6,974 bases of DNA, taken from contig JAJYVM010000202.1 in NCBI GenBank assembly GCA_021792015.1, forward strand, positions 1-6,974. Direction: 5' to 3'. Numbering within the stretch: the first letter of the stretch is position 1; each line of letters begins with the position of its first letter. Below the pieces are notes generated by a model. The model did not search any database, was not told the origin of the DNA, and was given only the letters and a program-made list of their open reading frames with translations. The stretch comes from Bacillota bacterium. GTDB lineage: Bacteria; Bacillota; Sulfobacillia; RBS10-35; JAJYVM01. The position numbers and the translations under genes are program-made. This document shows, piece after piece, positions 6,657-6,974 of this stretch.

Positions 6657-6665
6657 CCCCTTTTT
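6634..6665 (+). terminator. Terminator-like hairpin and T-run overlapping the prfC stop codon
   Basis: GGGGC (6634-6638) can pair with GCCCC (6656-6660), followed at once by TTTTT (6661-6665). The stop codon TAG is 6654-6656, so the stem begins inside the coding region. The stem is only 5 bp, all G-C, with a 17-nt loop that may fold further. This is the only T-run of its kind in the window after a G-C stem, which supports intrinsic termination, but the long loop lowers certainty. Confidence 0.4.
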
Positions 6666-6828
6666 CGCCAGCGCCCTCCGCGTCCGCGTGCGCAGCCGCC
6701 GGGCTGGATCGCCACCTCGGCGGTCTCGCCGGCCATCACCTCGCCGGGGCCGCCGCCGATCAGCAGGGTGACGGGCAACGCCGGCGGAGCGGAGCCGGTC
6801 GCCTGCCGCTCCCGGACAGCAGGGGGAG

Positions 6829-6850
6829 CTGGGTGGCCCCACCCACCCGG
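6829..6850 (+). repeat. Intergenic hairpin, 8-bp stem with 6-nt loop
   Basis: CTGGGTGG (6829-6836) pairs with CCACCCGG (6843-6850) around the loop CCCCAC, with one G-U pair. As RNA it is more stable from the + strand than from the - strand, where the wobble becomes an A-C mismatch. There is no T-run after it. It may be a processing or back-up termination structure downstream of prfC. Confidence 0.4.
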
Positions 6851-6871
6851 CCGCTGCGGGCCCTTCGCGAC

Positions 6872-6895
6872 GCGCGGCGGCGTACGCCGCCGCGC
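6872..6895 (-). terminator. Perfect 24-bp palindrome, possible terminator of the incoming gene
   Basis: Two 12-base arms (GCGCGGCGGCGT and its reverse complement) meet with no spacer. As RNA this gives a 10-bp all-G-C stem with a GUAC loop. It starts 22 bases past the stop of the minus-strand gene that enters from the right, a typical terminator position. Neither strand has a T-run after it, so it would be a strong-hairpin, U-poor terminator of the kind described in GC-rich bacteria. It could also be a protein-binding palindrome, since perfect dyad symmetry is more than a terminator needs. Confidence 0.4.
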
Positions 6896-6917
6896 CCCAA
6901 ATGACGCGCTTCGGGAT

Positions 6918-6974
6918 TCAGGCGCCCTTGGGCTCGTCCTTCTTCGGGCTGGCGACCACCAGCACGTCGACGTC
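6918..6974 (-). CDS. C-terminal end of an unidentified gene, cut by the window edge
   Basis: The last 18 codons and a TGA stop on the minus strand read DVDVLVVASPKKDEPKGA. All 18 third positions are G or C, as in the confirmed genes here. A hydrophobic strand followed by a charged Lys/Glu/Pro tail looks like a natural protein end, and a strong hairpin follows 22 bases later. The gene converges on prfC. The fragment is too short to name a family. The competing reading is a + strand frame from ATG 6901, also open to the window end, but it has no ribosome binding site and begins next to the palindrome. Confidence 0.55.
   Translation of the reverse strand, partial: DVDVLVVASPKKDEPKGA

Larger units (their letters stand above)
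6657..6917. other. Convergent intergenic region with GC-rich hairpins, no gene supported
   Basis: 261 bases between the end of prfC and the end of a gene entering from the right. Open frames exist on both strands only because stop codons are rare at this base composition; none has a ribosome binding site with a matching start. It holds several inverted repeats: CCGGC/GCCGG (6781-6785/6794-6798), a hairpin at 6829-6850 and a perfect palindrome at 6872-6895. One stretch read on the minus strand (about 6696-6779) has coding-like codon choice and could be a gene remnant. Confidence 0.5.

Noticed and set aside
4827..6842. 671-codon minus strand open frame opposite prfC
   Set aside because: It is antisense to a complete RF3 gene, crosses its promoter region and shows no domain.
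6901..6974. + strand open frame starting at ATG 6901
   Set aside because: It has no ribosome binding site and starts 5 bases past a strong palindrome. The opposite strand gives a more protein-like C-terminus with a stop and a following hairpin.
1..6974. CRISPR array, tRNA, rRNA, insertion sequence or riboswitch
   Set aside because: I saw no regularly spaced direct repeats, tRNA-like cloverleaf, transposase motif or long structured leader. The only tandem repeats are protein domains within the sedolisin.

Overview
The window is a very GC-rich bacterial chromosome segment (about 70% G+C by eye), with third codon positions almost all G or C in the real genes. The three SLH repeats that end the large surface protein, together with a bacterial-type release factor 3, fit a high-GC member of the Bacillota (Symbiobacterium- or Thermaerobacter-like) or another SLH-using lineage. 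This placement is inferred from gene content only. I see no mobile element, CRISPR array, tRNA or rRNA.

Layout: (1) Positions 1-151 are a short leader with a good ribosome binding site and a weak promoter candidate. (2) 152-640 (+) encodes a small protein of the permuted papain-like (YiiX/NlpC-P60-type) fold whose expected nucleophilic Cys appears to be Ser. (3) 637-4944 (-) encodes a 1435-residue exported sedolisin (family S53) protease: signal peptide, activation prodomain, catalytic domain with every key residue, four Ig-like repeats, a module I do not recognise, two IPT/TIG domains and three SLH repeats for cell-wall attachment. Its stop codon interlocks with that of gene 1 in a 4-base TTAG. 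(4) 4945-5051 is a divergent intergenic region with a candidate promoter for prfC. (5) 5052-6656 (+) is prfC, peptide chain release factor 3. (6) 6657-6917 is a non-coding convergent region with several GC-rich hairpins, including a perfect 24-bp palindrome. (7) 6918-6974 (-) holds the last 18 codons of a gene that continues past the window.

How the genes relate: the sedolisin is a self-contained surface enzyme (export, self-activation, catalysis, stalk, wall anchor). prfC is a cytosolic translation housekeeping gene transcribed away from it. The papain-like gene is convergent with the protease, so it is not in an operon with it. I find no sign of a dedicated multi-gene system. The points most worth a second look are the apparent Cys-to-Ser change in the papain-like protein, the shortened calcium-site region of the sedolisin, and the unassigned two-cysteine module in its stalk.
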